From the NCBI GenBank assembly GCA_964483805.1, contig CAZADH010000234.1, positions 1 through 9,882 on the forward strand: a DNA stretch of 9,882 nt, read 5' to 3'. The notes beneath the pieces were generated by a model, which had not been told where the DNA came from, made no database searches, and was given only the letters and a program-made list of their open reading frames with translations. The position numbers were made by a program, and so were the translations under genes. The stretch is from CAZADH01 sp964483805. GTDB lineage: Bacteria; Muiribacteriota; Ozemobacteria; Ozemobacterales; Ozemobacteraceae. Each line of letters opens with the position of its first letter. Positions within the stretch are counted from its first letter, which is position 1. Shown here piece by piece: positions 1-6,439 of this stretch.

Positions 1-527
1 CCTGGCGCGTGGAACGCTTCGAAGACGGTGACTTCATAGCCAAGCAGAGCCAGATCGCCCGCCACGGTGAGCCCCGACGGCCCGGCACCGACCACGGCCA
101 CTTTGCGGCCATTGCTCGGAGCCTGCGTTGCCGGGGCCTCGCCCTGTTGGGCCTCGTAATCGGCGAGAAAACGTTCGATGGCGCCGATCGCGATCGGTTG
201 TTTCTTTGCTTGCAGCACGCAGGCCCCCTCGCACTGAACTTCTTGGGGGCAAACGCGACCACAGACGGCGGGCAGGGCATTCTTGCGCTTGATGACGGCG
301 ATGGCCTCGGCGAAGCGACCGGCGGCCACTTCTTTGAGGAAACCCGGGATGTCGATTTCAACAGGACAACCCGGAACGCAGCGTGGTTTCTTGCATTGCA
401 GGCAACGCTTGGCCTCTTTGACCGCTTCGTCGGCCGTCAGACCGAGGGTGACCTCTTGGAAGTTGCGGCGGCGCTCTTCTGCCGCCTGTTCGGGCATTAC
501 GACGCGGGTTGCTTTGGCGTCAGGCAT
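1..527 (-). CDS. nfnB: NfnB / GltA-like NADPH-binding flavoprotein subunit, N-terminal 175 residues (runs off the window)
   Basis: Large subunit of NADH-dependent reduced ferredoxin:NADP+ oxidoreductase, or its relatives (glutamate synthase small subunit, sulfide dehydrogenase SudA). The visible N-terminal part has the two-cluster ferredoxin-like domain of the family: C42-x2-C45-x4-C50-x3-C54 (in CLQCKKPRCVPGCP) and C89-x3-C93-x5-C99-x3-C103 (in CGRVCPQEVQCEGAC). A dinucleotide-binding fold follows, starting KVAVVGAGPSGL at about residue 142 and reaching FEAFHAP at the window edge. The start at 527 is preceded by AGGA with 8-9 bp spacing and yields the usual short lead into MPEQ. An alternative ATG at 497 forms TAATG with the upstream stop. 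The gene overlaps the end of nfnA by 31 bp, implying coupled translation. NfnB is preferred over a true GltD because the NfnA partner is adjacent and no gltB is seen, although only a third of the protein is visible. Confidence 0.9.
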   Translation of the reverse strand, partial: MPDAKATRVVMPEQAAEERRRNFQEVTLGLTADEAVKEAKRCLQCKKPRCVPGCPVEIDIPGFLKEVAAGRFAEAIAVIKRKNALPAVCGRVCPQEVQCEGACVLQAKKQPIAIGAIERFLADYEAQQGEAPATQAPSNGRKVAVVGAGPSGLTVAGDLALLGYEVTVFEAFHAP

Positions 528-1369
528 TGGCAGTTTTCCTCGTTGTGTTGTCGTTTGTATTCTTGCCAGGACTCTTTTTCGAAGCGGGCGAAGCGCTGCT
601 GGCGGTTCATCAGTTCGTCGAAATCGACATGGTGCCCATCGAAATCGGGGCCGTCGACGCAGGTGAACTTGACCTGGCCATCGATATTGACCCGGCAGGC
701 GCCGCACATGCCGGTGCCGTCGAGCATGACGGTGTTGAGACTGACCATCGTCTTTACGTTGTATGGACGTGTCAGGTCGCACACCGCACGCATCATGACC
801 ATCGGGCCGATGGCAAACACCAGGCCGATCTCGGTCTTCTGTTCGAGCCATTCGCGCAACGGATCGATGACCAGGCCCTTGCGCCCCTTCGATCCGTCGT
901 TGGTGCAGATGACCAGTTCATCGCAGACCGAACGCATTTCGTTCTCCATGATGAGCAGGCGTTCTTCGCGGGCGCCGATGATGCCGGTGATGCGGTTGCC
1001 GGCGGCTCGGAAGGCGCGGGCGATCGGCAGCATGGGAGCGACGCCGACGCCGCCACCGACGCAGACGACATGGCCGACCTTCTCGATGTGCGTTGGCATG
1101 CCGAGGGGGCCGACGACATCGGCGAGGCCGACGGCCACGTCGACGCGGCACAGCTCATCGGTGGATTTGCCGACGACCTGTACGTAGAGATCGATGGTGC
1201 CGCGCTCCGGGTCGTGGTTGGCGATGGTCAAGGGGATCCGCTCACCATGTTCGGCGACGCGGACAATGACGAACTGTCCGGCGACGGCCTTTTTGGCGAT
1301 GCGCGGGGCCTCGACGATGAAATGAAAGACGGTTTGCGACAACTGGTTCTTGGTGATGATGCGATACAT
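497..1369 (-). CDS. nfnA: NfnA / SudB-like FAD- and [2Fe-2S]-containing NADH-binding subunit
   Basis: 290-residue protein of the dihydroorotate dehydrogenase electron-transfer subunit / ferredoxin-NADP reductase superfamily. Residues 1-100 form the FAD-binding barrel (RIPLTIAN at 44-51), and 102-200 form the NAD(H)-binding domain with GGGVGVAP at 106-113. The C-terminal end carries the [2Fe-2S] module: D218, C223, C226 and C238 in LDGTGMCGACR...TCVDGP. Thermotoga NfnA uses the same three-Cys-one-Asp ligand set, so this fits NfnA better than PyrK. In NfnAB the complex couples NADH and reduced ferredoxin oxidation to NADP+ reduction, or the reverse, by flavin-based electron bifurcation in the cytoplasm. 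GGAG sits 7 bp before the ATG. The gene starts 18 bp after the folD stop and overlaps nfnB. A role as a sulfide/polysulfide reductase (SudAB) is possible from homology alone. Confidence 0.92.
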   Translation of the reverse strand: MYRIITKNQLSQTVFHFIVEAPRIAKKAVAGQFVIVRVAEHGERIPLTIANHDPERGTIDLYVQVVGKSTDELCRVDVAVGLADVVGPLGMPTHIEKVGHVVCVGGGVGVAPMLPIARAFRAAGNRITGIIGAREERLLIMENEMRSVCDELVICTNDGSKGRKGLVIDPLREWLEQKTEIGLVFAIGPMVMMRAVCDLTRPYNVKTMVSLNTVMLDGTGMCGACRVNIDGQVKFTCVDGPDFDGHHVDFDELMNRQQRFARFEKESWQEYKRQHNEENCQCLTPKQPAS

Positions 1370-1387
1370 CAGAATGCTCCGTTGAGG

Positions 1388-2275
1388 TCAGTTCGGGTTG
1401 GGATTCGCCCGGACCAGCAGTTCGCGGGCCCGCAACGTGTTCTCGAGCAACATGGCAATGGTCATGGGGCCGGTGCCGCCCGGCACCGGAGTGATGAACG
1501 ATGCCCTGCGCTCGGCGGCGGCGAATTCGATGTCGCCGACCAGTCGGTAGCCCTGCGGTGAGTGGGGGTCGGGAACCTGATTGATGCCGACATCGACGAC
1601 CACGGCTCCTGGTTTGATCCAGTCGCCGCGGATCAGATCGGGCTTGCCGATGGCGGCGACCACGATGTCGGCCTGGGCCACCTCGGCCGGCAGATCATGG
1701 GTGCGGGAGTGGGCCAGGATGACCGTGGCGTGCTGCTGAAGGAGCAGTTGCGCCATCGGTTTGCCGACAATGTTGCTGCGACCGATGACCAGCGCCCGTT
1801 TGCCGGTGAGACTGACCTGGTGGTGCGCCAGCAGGGCCATGACCCCGAGCGGCGTGCACGGCACGAACTCGGGCAGGCCGGTGGCAAGACGTCCTACGTT
1901 GTATGGATGAAACCCGTCGACGTCCTTGGCCGGGTCGATCGACTCGATGACCGTCTGACTGTCGATGTGTGACGGCAACGGCAGTTGCACGAGGATGCCG
2001 TGGATCATCGGGTCGTCGTTGAGCGCACCGATCTGGCGGATCAGCTCGGCCTGGGTGACGTCGGCACGCAACTCGACCTCGAGCGAAAGAAACCCGACCT
2101 GGTCGCAGGCGCGCTTCTTGTTGCGCACGTAGACATGCGACGCCGGATCGTCACCGACGAGAATAACGGCCAAGCCTGGCACCACCGCGTTGCCGTCGCG
2201 TAGAGCGTCGACCTGTTTCTTGATCGTGGCGCGGCGGGCTGCCGCGAGTTGGCGGCCGTCGAGCAGTTCAGCCAT
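1388..2275 (-). CDS. folD: Bifunctional methylenetetrahydrofolate dehydrogenase / methenyltetrahydrofolate cyclohydrolase FolD
   Basis: 295 residues, the normal length for FolD, which interconverts 5,10-methylene-, 5,10-methenyl- and 10-formyl-tetrahydrofolate with NADP+ in cytoplasmic one-carbon metabolism. Catalytic residues line up with the family: Y49 and K53 in YVRNKKRAC, Q97 in LVQLPLP and D120 in DVDGFHPYN. The NADP-binding loop is GRSNIVGKPM (165-174), and the C-terminal signature is PVPGGTGPMTIAMLLENT, with Thr where Val is common. The frame stays open upstream to about 2545, but MAELLDGRQL is the canonical N-terminus and GGGAG precedes it by 7 bp, so the start is 2275. It is the first gene of the minus-strand folD-nfnA-nfnB operon, with its promoter at 2312-2341. 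The stop is TGA. Confidence 0.96.
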   Translation of the reverse strand: MAELLDGRQLAAARRATIKKQVDALRDGNAVVPGLAVILVGDDPASHVYVRNKKRACDQVGFLSLEVELRADVTQAELIRQIGALNDDPMIHGILVQLPLPSHIDSQTVIESIDPAKDVDGFHPYNVGRLATGLPEFVPCTPLGVMALLAHHQVSLTGKRALVIGRSNIVGKPMAQLLLQQHATVILAHSRTHDLPAEVAQADIVVAAIGKPDLIRGDWIKPGAVVVDVGINQVPDPHSPQGYRLVGDIEFAAAERRASFITPVPGGTGPMTIAMLLENTLRARELLVRANPNPN

Positions 2276-2311
2276 TTTCTGACTCCCAGCGGAATAATGA
2301 GATGACCGCGG

Positions 2312-2341
2312 ATTATACCAACCGGTGCGCGGCCTTGGCAA
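2312..2341 (-). promoter_or_regulatory. Sigma-70-type promoter of the folD-nfnAB operon
   Basis: On the minus strand TTGCCA (2336-2341) is followed after 18 bp by a perfect TATAAT (2312-2317), which also has the extended -10 TGG just upstream. The predicted transcription start is near 2305, giving a leader of roughly 30 nt before the folD ATG. This is one of the two best promoter matches in the window, the other being the rpsB promoter. Confidence 0.75.
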
Positions 2342-2429
2342 CTCGGGGCATAGGCACGACGCTGGGGCTGTGCACCGGTTGGGCAGTGCCCTGCGCAACT
2401 TCAGCACGGACTGTCCAATTGTTGTGCAT
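2313..2429 (-). CDS. Possible 38-residue small ORF of unknown function
   Basis: ATG at 2429 (minus strand) has AGGAG eight bases upstream (2438-2442), which is good for a ribosome binding site. The reading frame gives a 38-residue peptide (MHNNWTVRAE...KAAHRLV) with no recognisable domain, signal peptide or membrane segment. Its TAA stop lies inside the TATAAT box of the folD promoter, so it would have to come from a transcript starting further upstream and running towards folD. I see no clear promoter for it. The start codon lies in one arm of the inverted repeat at 2417-2552. It could be a leader peptide, a real small protein or a chance ORF. The evidence is only the ribosome binding site. 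Confidence 0.25.
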   Translation of the reverse strand: MHNNWTVRAEVAQGTAQPVHSPSVVPMPRVAKAAHRLV

Positions 2430-2552
2430 AGCAAAATCTCCTCTTCGCTCCGGGCCTGCGCTTGTCGATGATGCTGCTGTGGATGCGGCGATCGGCGAAC
2501 GTGTGGAACGTTCGCGTGAACCCTGGCACGTATTTTGCAGTGCACAATTCGA
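2417..2552. repeat. Imperfect inverted repeat flanking about 94 bp
   Basis: TTGTGCATAGCAAAAT (2422-2437) and ATTTTGCAGTGCACAA (2532-2547) are inverted copies matching at 14 of 16 positions. Similarity continues outward (AATT and GAC-type flanks) after a 3-base insertion in the left arm. A smaller inverted repeat, GCGAACG-7-CGTTCGC (2495-2501 and 2509-2515), lies between the arms. The arrangement could be a long-range operator pair, an RNA stem or the remnant of a small mobile element. No target-site duplication was recognised. Confidence 0.45.
2495..2515. repeat. 7-bp perfect inverted repeat with 7-base loop
   Basis: GCGAACG (2495-2501), loop TGTGGAA, CGTTCGC (2509-2515). There is no T tract on either strand, so it is not a terminator. 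Its position between two divergent transcription units makes an operator possible, but no known regulator site was recognised. Confidence 0.35.
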
Positions 2553-2595
2553 CAAAGGGGTCGACCGATGTTTGGGTCCTCCGGGAGGTAAGATT

Positions 2596-2727
2596 ATGAC
2601 TCATGACAGCATCAATTCCTGGATGAACCTCGCGTGTCTACTCTGGTGGGACCCGCAACCGAAGAAACGTGCCTGCGACAGCGCCGGCAACATCGATTGG
2701 CAGGCATTCGATCGGCTCTATTGCTGA
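2596..2727 (+). CDS. 43-residue small protein of unknown function with a very strong ribosome binding site
   Basis: ATG at 2596 is preceded by GGGAGGT with 6 bp spacing (2583-2589), among the best ribosome binding sites in the window. The product (MTHDSINSWMNLACLLWWDP...FDRLYC) is 43 residues with three Cys (14, 27, 43) and four Trp (9, 17, 18, 35). It has a short hydrophobic patch (LACLLWW, 12-18) too short for a standard membrane span and no recognised domain. It ends in TGA and is followed by a strong GNRA-capped hairpin (2753-2780), then pfk in the same direction. I do not recognise it. It could be a small regulatory or structural protein, or a leader peptide for pfk. The main support is the ribosome binding site and its placement between a divergent promoter region and a hairpin. 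No convincing promoter was found. Confidence 0.5.
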   Translation: MTHDSINSWMNLACLLWWDPQPKKRACDSAGNIDWQAFDRLYC

Positions 2728-2752
2728 GCCGTTGCGTCGAGGGTGTTCCCTG

Positions 2753-2780
2753 GCCGGGGTCGGTGAAAGCCGATCCCGGC
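2753..2780 (+). terminator. Strong GNRA-capped hairpin, possible weak terminator or attenuator upstream of pfk
   Basis: An 11-bp stem (2753-2763 with 2770-2780, one G-U pair) closes on TGAAAG, which forms a GAAA tetraloop closed by U-G. Only TTGACTTT follows, which is a poor U tract, so termination may be partial. It lies between the 43-residue ORF and the phosphofructokinase gene and may limit read-through or stabilise the upstream RNA. Confidence 0.4.
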
Positions 2781-2809
2781 TTGACTTTGGGCGTGAACCC
2801 GGGTCCAAT
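2781..2809 (+). promoter_or_regulatory. Candidate promoter for the phosphofructokinase gene
   Basis: TTGACT (2781-2786), 17 bp, then TCCAAT (2804-2809). The -35 is good (5 of 6), the -10 moderate (4 of 6). If real, transcription would begin near 2816, which would favour a pfk start at 2860 or 2875 over 2827. Confidence 0.3.
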
Positions 2810-2826
2810 GGTCGGGCGCCGTCGTG

Positions 2827-4209
2827 ATGAGCGATGCTGGCAATCTCATGCAGGAGTTCATGCGGTTAAACACTATGAATACGATCAAGCCTGAAGACAC
2901 CAAGGTAGCTGAGCTGGGCGAACGCAGATTTCATTCGCCCCTGCAGTTGTCGACCCAGGACGGGGATCTGCTGGCCAATTATGTAGCCGAAGAGGAGCGG
3001 GTCCTCATCGATATCAGCTTGTGTCACGTGCGCGAAGCGCTGGCGGCCGGGCGCGAACCCCCGTCGCTCGAGCGGGCCGGGCCCCGGCAGATGATCTTCC
3101 ACGAACCGAAAAAGACCAAGGCCGGTATCGTCACGTGTGGTGGCTTGTGCCCAGGCATCAACGATGTTATTCGTGGCCTGGTTATGGAACTGCTGTACCG
3201 CTATGGCATCAAGTCGGTGTACGGGTTTCGCTATGGCTACCTCGGAATGGTGAAAAAGTCGGGCGTGCAGCCACTGATTCTGGATCCCGAGGTGGTCGAG
3301 AGCATTCACGAAAAGGGCGGCACGATTCTGGGGAGTTCACGTGGCCCGCAAGATGCGGGTGAGATGGTCGACCGTCTGATGGAGTTCGGGGTCAACATCG
3401 TCTTCTGTATCGGGGGCGACGGTACCCTGCGCGGCGCTCTCGATATCAGCAACGAGGTGATCAAGCGTGGGGTGCCGATTTCGGTGATCGGCGTTCCGAA
3501 GACGATCGACAATGACATCAGTTTTATCGAGAAGACGTTTGGCTTCGAGACCGCGTTTTCGATGGCGGTCAATGTTCTGCGCGGTGCGCACGTCGAGGCC
3601 AAGGGAGCACTCAACGGTGTCGGTCTCGTTAAATTGATGGGTCGGGAATCGGGGTACATCGCCGCCAATGCGGCGCTCGCTTCCGGCGAGGTCAACTTCT
3701 GTCTGATCCCCGAGGTGCCTTTTGATCTCGAGGGTCCGAACGGGTTCTATTCACACCTGGCCGAGCGGTTGCAGCGGCGCGGACACGCGCTGGTCGTGGT
3801 GGCCGAGGGTGCGGGACAGCGGTTCGTCGAGGGATCCGGGACCGACGCGTCGGGCAACGCGAAGTTGGGCGACATCGGTGTGTTTTTACGGGACGACATG
3901 AAGCGGTGGCTCAAGCAGACCGGTGTCGATGCGACGGTGCGGTACATCGATCCGAGCTACATCGTGCGCAGTGCGCCGGCAAATCCCGCCGACAGTATCT
4001 ACTGCAATCAGTTGGCCCAGGCGGCGGTACACGCCGGAATGGCCGGTAAGACCGGCATGATGGTCGGGTTGTTGAACAACCAGTTTATCCATGTGCCGAT
4101 CGGCCTGGCGGTACAGAAACGCAAGAAGATCGACCCGGAAAGCGATCTGTGGTTGAGCGTGCTCGAGCAGACCGGCCAGCCCGGTTTGATGGTGAACGCC
4201 ACCGGTTGA
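2827..4209 (+). CDS. pfkA: 6-phosphofructokinase, ATP-type of the group X / TP0108-trypanosome-like clade
   Basis: 460 residues, longer than the roughly 320 of E. coli PfkA and matching the long clade found in spirochaetes, other bacteria, trypanosomatids and plants. It phosphorylates fructose 6-phosphate in cytoplasmic glycolysis. Motifs (numbered from 2827): GGLCPGIND at 105-113, RYGYLG at 135-140, GGDGT at 196-200, PKTIDND at 224-230 with catalytic D228, and MGRESG at 271-276. Gly at GGDG, where PPi enzymes have Asp, argues for ATP. Lys in PKTIDND is shared by PPi enzymes and by ATP enzymes of this clade. The start is uncertain: ATG 2827 has no ribosome binding site, 2860 has AGGAG only 3 bp away, and 2875 begins MNTIKPED. 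The homologous region is secure from about residue 34 on. It stands alone between the small ORF and the rpsB promoter. Confidence 0.93.
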   Translation: MSDAGNLMQEFMRLNTMNTIKPEDTKVAELGERRFHSPLQLSTQDGDLLANYVAEEERVLIDISLCHVREALAAGREPPSLERAGPRQMIFHEPKKTKAGIVTCGGLCPGINDVIRGLVMELLYRYGIKSVYGFRYGYLGMVKKSGVQPLILDPEVVESIHEKGGTILGSSRGPQDAGEMVDRLMEFGVNIVFCIGGDGTLRGALDISNEVIKRGVPISVIGVPKTIDNDISFIEKTFGFETAFSMAVNVLRGAHVEAKGALNGVGLVKLMGRESGYIAANAALASGEVNFCLIPEVPFDLEGPNGFYSHLAERLQRRGHALVVVAEGAGQRFVEGSGTDASGNAKLGDIGVFLRDDMKRWLKQTGVDATVRYIDPSYIVRSAPANPADSIYCNQLAQAAVHAGMAGKTGMMVGLLNNQFIHVPIGLAVQKRKKIDPESDLWLSVLEQTGQPGLMVNATG

Positions 4210-4242
4210 TACAGGTTTCGTACATTTTGCTCGGGCAGACGC

Positions 4243-4271
4243 TTGACAATAGCCTGACTATACGCTAGGAT
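4243..4271 (+). promoter_or_regulatory. Strong promoter of rpsB
   Basis: A perfect -35 TTGACA (4243-4248), 17 bp spacer and TAGGAT (4266-4271). The predicted start is near 4278, leaving a leader of about 42 nt. The leader carries GGAGGT (4307-4312) seven bases before the rpsB ATG. This is as expected for a highly expressed ribosomal protein gene and shows that the 5' end of rpsB is intact. No long structured S2-type leader was seen in this short distance. Confidence 0.8.
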
Positions 4272-4319
4272 GATCGGACAACTCAACGCGTTTCGGCGAA
4301 TTTCGTGGAGGTACGGAAA

Positions 4320-5147
<828 letters not shown>

Positions 5148-5166
5148 TCTTCGCAGGTTGCGAAGA
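5148..5166 (+). other. Perfect 8-bp hairpin immediately after the rpsB stop codon
   Basis: TCTTCGCA (5148-5155), loop GGT, TGCGAAGA (5159-5166), starting at the base after TAA. The following 12 bases are not T-rich (TTTTT comes only at 5180-5184), so it is a poor terminator. It may be an RNA-processing or stability element, or part of an attenuator between rpsB and tsf. Confidence 0.5.
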
Positions 5167-5221
5167 CTGCTGACATTGCCTTTTTGCCGACGCGCTGACG
5201 AAAACCACGCATCCGATTCAG

Positions 5222-5272
5222 GTGGCGGAACCGCAGGTGGCAACGAACTTGCCGCATGGTTGGTTCCGCCAC
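5222..5272 (+). other. Nested RNA hairpin in the rpsB-tsf intergenic region
   Basis: GTGGCGGAACC (5222-5232) pairs perfectly with GGTTCCGCCAC (5262-5272), an 11-bp outer stem. Inside, GGCAA (5239-5243) pairs with TTGCC (5249-5253), extendable by one G-U and one G-C pair, leaving a CGAAC loop. The element ends 30 bases before the tsf start and lacks a U tract, so it may be a regulatory or protein-binding structure that sets tsf output relative to rpsB. No known RNA family was recognised. Confidence 0.55.
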
Positions 5273-5302
5273 ATTCATCTTTACTAGATCTCTGGAGGCA
5301 CC

Positions 5303-6226
5303 ATGGAAATCACCGCTGGAATGGTTAAAGATTTGCGAGAGAAGACCGGGGCCGGCATGCTCAAATGCAAAGAAGCACTGGCCGAGTGTCAAGGCGACCT
5401 CGAGAAGGCCGTCGAATACCTGCGCAAAAAAGGCCTGGCATCGGCCGACAAGAAGGCCGATCGCGCCACCTCCCAAGGCACGATCATGGCCGCAGTCAGC
5501 GATGATGGGCGCACGGGCGTGATCGTCGAGATCAACTGCGAGACCGATTTTGTCGCCAAGAACGAAGAGTTCCAGGCATTCGCGAAGAATGTGGCCATGG
5601 CCGCGCTCAAGATCGACAAGCCAACGGTCGAAGCGCTTGCGCCGATCAAACTGGCCAGCGGTCACTCGATCGATGACACGCGCAAGAGCCTGATCGCCAA
5701 AATCGGCGAGAACATGGCCATCAGCCGCGTGGCGCGCATTGCGGTGCCGGCGGGGCAGCATGGCATCGTCGATCCGTATCTGCACGTGGTCGAGGGCGCC
5801 GCCAAGCTGGGCGTGCTGTTGGTGGCCACCTGCGAGAACGCGACCGGGGCAAAGCACGACGATCTCAAGAGCTTCGCGCACGATGCGGCGATGCAGGTTG
5901 CCGCAATGAAGGCGCGGTTCGTGGCGCGCAACGACGTGAGCAAAGATGTGATTGCCAAAGAGCAAGAGATCGTGCTCGCGCAGTTGAAGAACGATCCGAA
6001 GAATGCCAGCAAACCCGAGAACATCTTGCAGAAGATCGTCGAGGGCCGCATGGGCAAGTTCTTCGCCGAATGGTGTCTGCTCGAGCAGACCTACGTCAAA
6101 GACGACAGCAAGACCATTCAGCAACTCGCCGACGAGTTGGGCAAGAAGCTGGGCGGCAATGTCACCGTGGCCCAGTTCCTGCGCTGGCCGGTGGGCGAAG
6201 TGACCGAGAAGAAGCCCGAGGCCTGA
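5303..6226 (+). CDS. tsf: Translation elongation factor Ts
   Basis: 307 residues. EF-Ts is the guanine-nucleotide exchange factor that recycles EF-Tu-GDP to EF-Tu-GTP in the cytoplasm. The N-terminal UBA-like domain (MEITAGMVKDLREKTGAGMLKCKEAL) is followed by the core signature ETDFVAKNEEF with TDFVAKN at 81-87, whose Asp-Phe pair inserts into EF-Tu. Two core subdomains and a C-terminal helical module (FAEWCLLEQTYVKDDSKTIQQL) follow. Length is near the roughly 285 residues of E. coli EF-Ts. GGAGG lies 4 bp before the ATG. It follows rpsB, separated by 155 bp with two hairpins, and is closed by a strong terminator. Confidence 0.97.
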   Translation: MEITAGMVKDLREKTGAGMLKCKEALAECQGDLEKAVEYLRKKGLASADKKADRATSQGTIMAAVSDDGRTGVIVEINCETDFVAKNEEFQAFAKNVAMAALKIDKPTVEALAPIKLASGHSIDDTRKSLIAKIGENMAISRVARIAVPAGQHGIVDPYLHVVEGAAKLGVLLVATCENATGAKHDDLKSFAHDAAMQVAAMKARFVARNDVSKDVIAKEQEIVLAQLKNDPKNASKPENILQKIVEGRMGKFFAEWCLLEQTYVKDDSKTIQQLADELGKKLGGNVTVAQFLRWPVGEVTEKKPEA

Positions 6227-6233
6227 CGTTGCG

Positions 6234-6249
6234 ACGGGGTTCGCCCCGT
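6234..6249 (+). other. TTCG-loop hairpin just after tsf
   Basis: ACGGGG (6234-6239), loop TTCG, CCCCGT (6244-6249). CCCCGT is repeated at 6257-6262 in the terminator that follows, so the first arm could pair with either copy. That allows a terminator / anti-terminator choice. Confidence 0.45.
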
Positions 6250-6253
6250 GTTG

Positions 6254-6299
6254 AAACCCCGTGGTGCGTCCCGATAATGGGGCGTAGCCACGGGGTTTT
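6254..6299 (+). terminator. Intrinsic terminator after tsf
   Basis: An 11-bp perfect stem pairs 6254-6264 with 6288-6298. It is extended inward by T6265-A6286 and a seven-pair inner stem (6266-6272 with 6279-6285, two G-U), with a single bulged G6287 and loop GATAAT. It ends in TTTT, then G. It is the best terminator in the window, though the U tract is short and partly inside the stem. Confidence 0.7.
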
Positions 6300-6334
6300 G
6301 TCATCCGGCGGCATTGGCCAGCGAACCACAGGGG

Positions 6335-6365
6335 AACCCGGATGAACCCAGGTTGGATCCGGGTT
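6335..6365. repeat. 9-bp perfect inverted repeat in the tsf-pyrH spacer
   Basis: AACCCGGAT (6335-6343) and ATCCGGGTT (6357-6365) are perfect inverted copies around a short AAC/GTT core. No T tract follows. It is one of five consecutive hairpins in this 281-bp spacer. Confidence 0.45.
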
Positions 6366-6384
6366 GGCCACCGTTCCGATGGAT

Positions 6385-6439
6385 GGCGTGCCGACGCCGC
6401 GGCGGGCACGCCCCGTAGGGGCGCACTGCCGTGCGCCCC
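6385..6439. repeat. Tandem palindromic element resembling dispersed GGGGCGCAC-type genomic repeats
   Basis: Two adjacent hairpins: GGCGTGCC (6385-6392) with GGCACGCC (6405-6412), and GGGGCGCAC (6418-6426), loop TGCC, GTGCGCCCC (6431-6439). CGCCCC GTA GGGGCG (6410-6423) is an alternative pairing across the junction. The GTAGGGGCGCAC...GTGCGCCCC core resembles extragenic palindromes I recall as dispersed in many GC-rich genomes (REP- or MITE-like). That resemblance is from memory, while the palindromes themselves are plain in the sequence. The element has no T tract and no coding signal. Confidence 0.55.

Noticed and set aside
9..1561. Long plus-strand open frames (9-1187 and 509-1561) opposite nfnB, nfnA and folD
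   Set aside because: They are antisense to genes with clear family motifs, in GC-rich sequence where opposite frames stay open. No ribosome binding site or recognisable domain.
2276..2545. Upstream-extended start for folD giving 385 residues
   Set aside because: The extra 90 residues have no FolD similarity, cross the folD promoter, and the canonical N-terminus at 2275 has its own ribosome binding site.
2302..2595. Plus-strand open frame continuing upstream of the 43-residue ORF
   Set aside because: The upstream part lies over the opposite-strand folD promoter and shows no domain or ribosome binding site. The strong site at 2583-2589 places the start at 2596.
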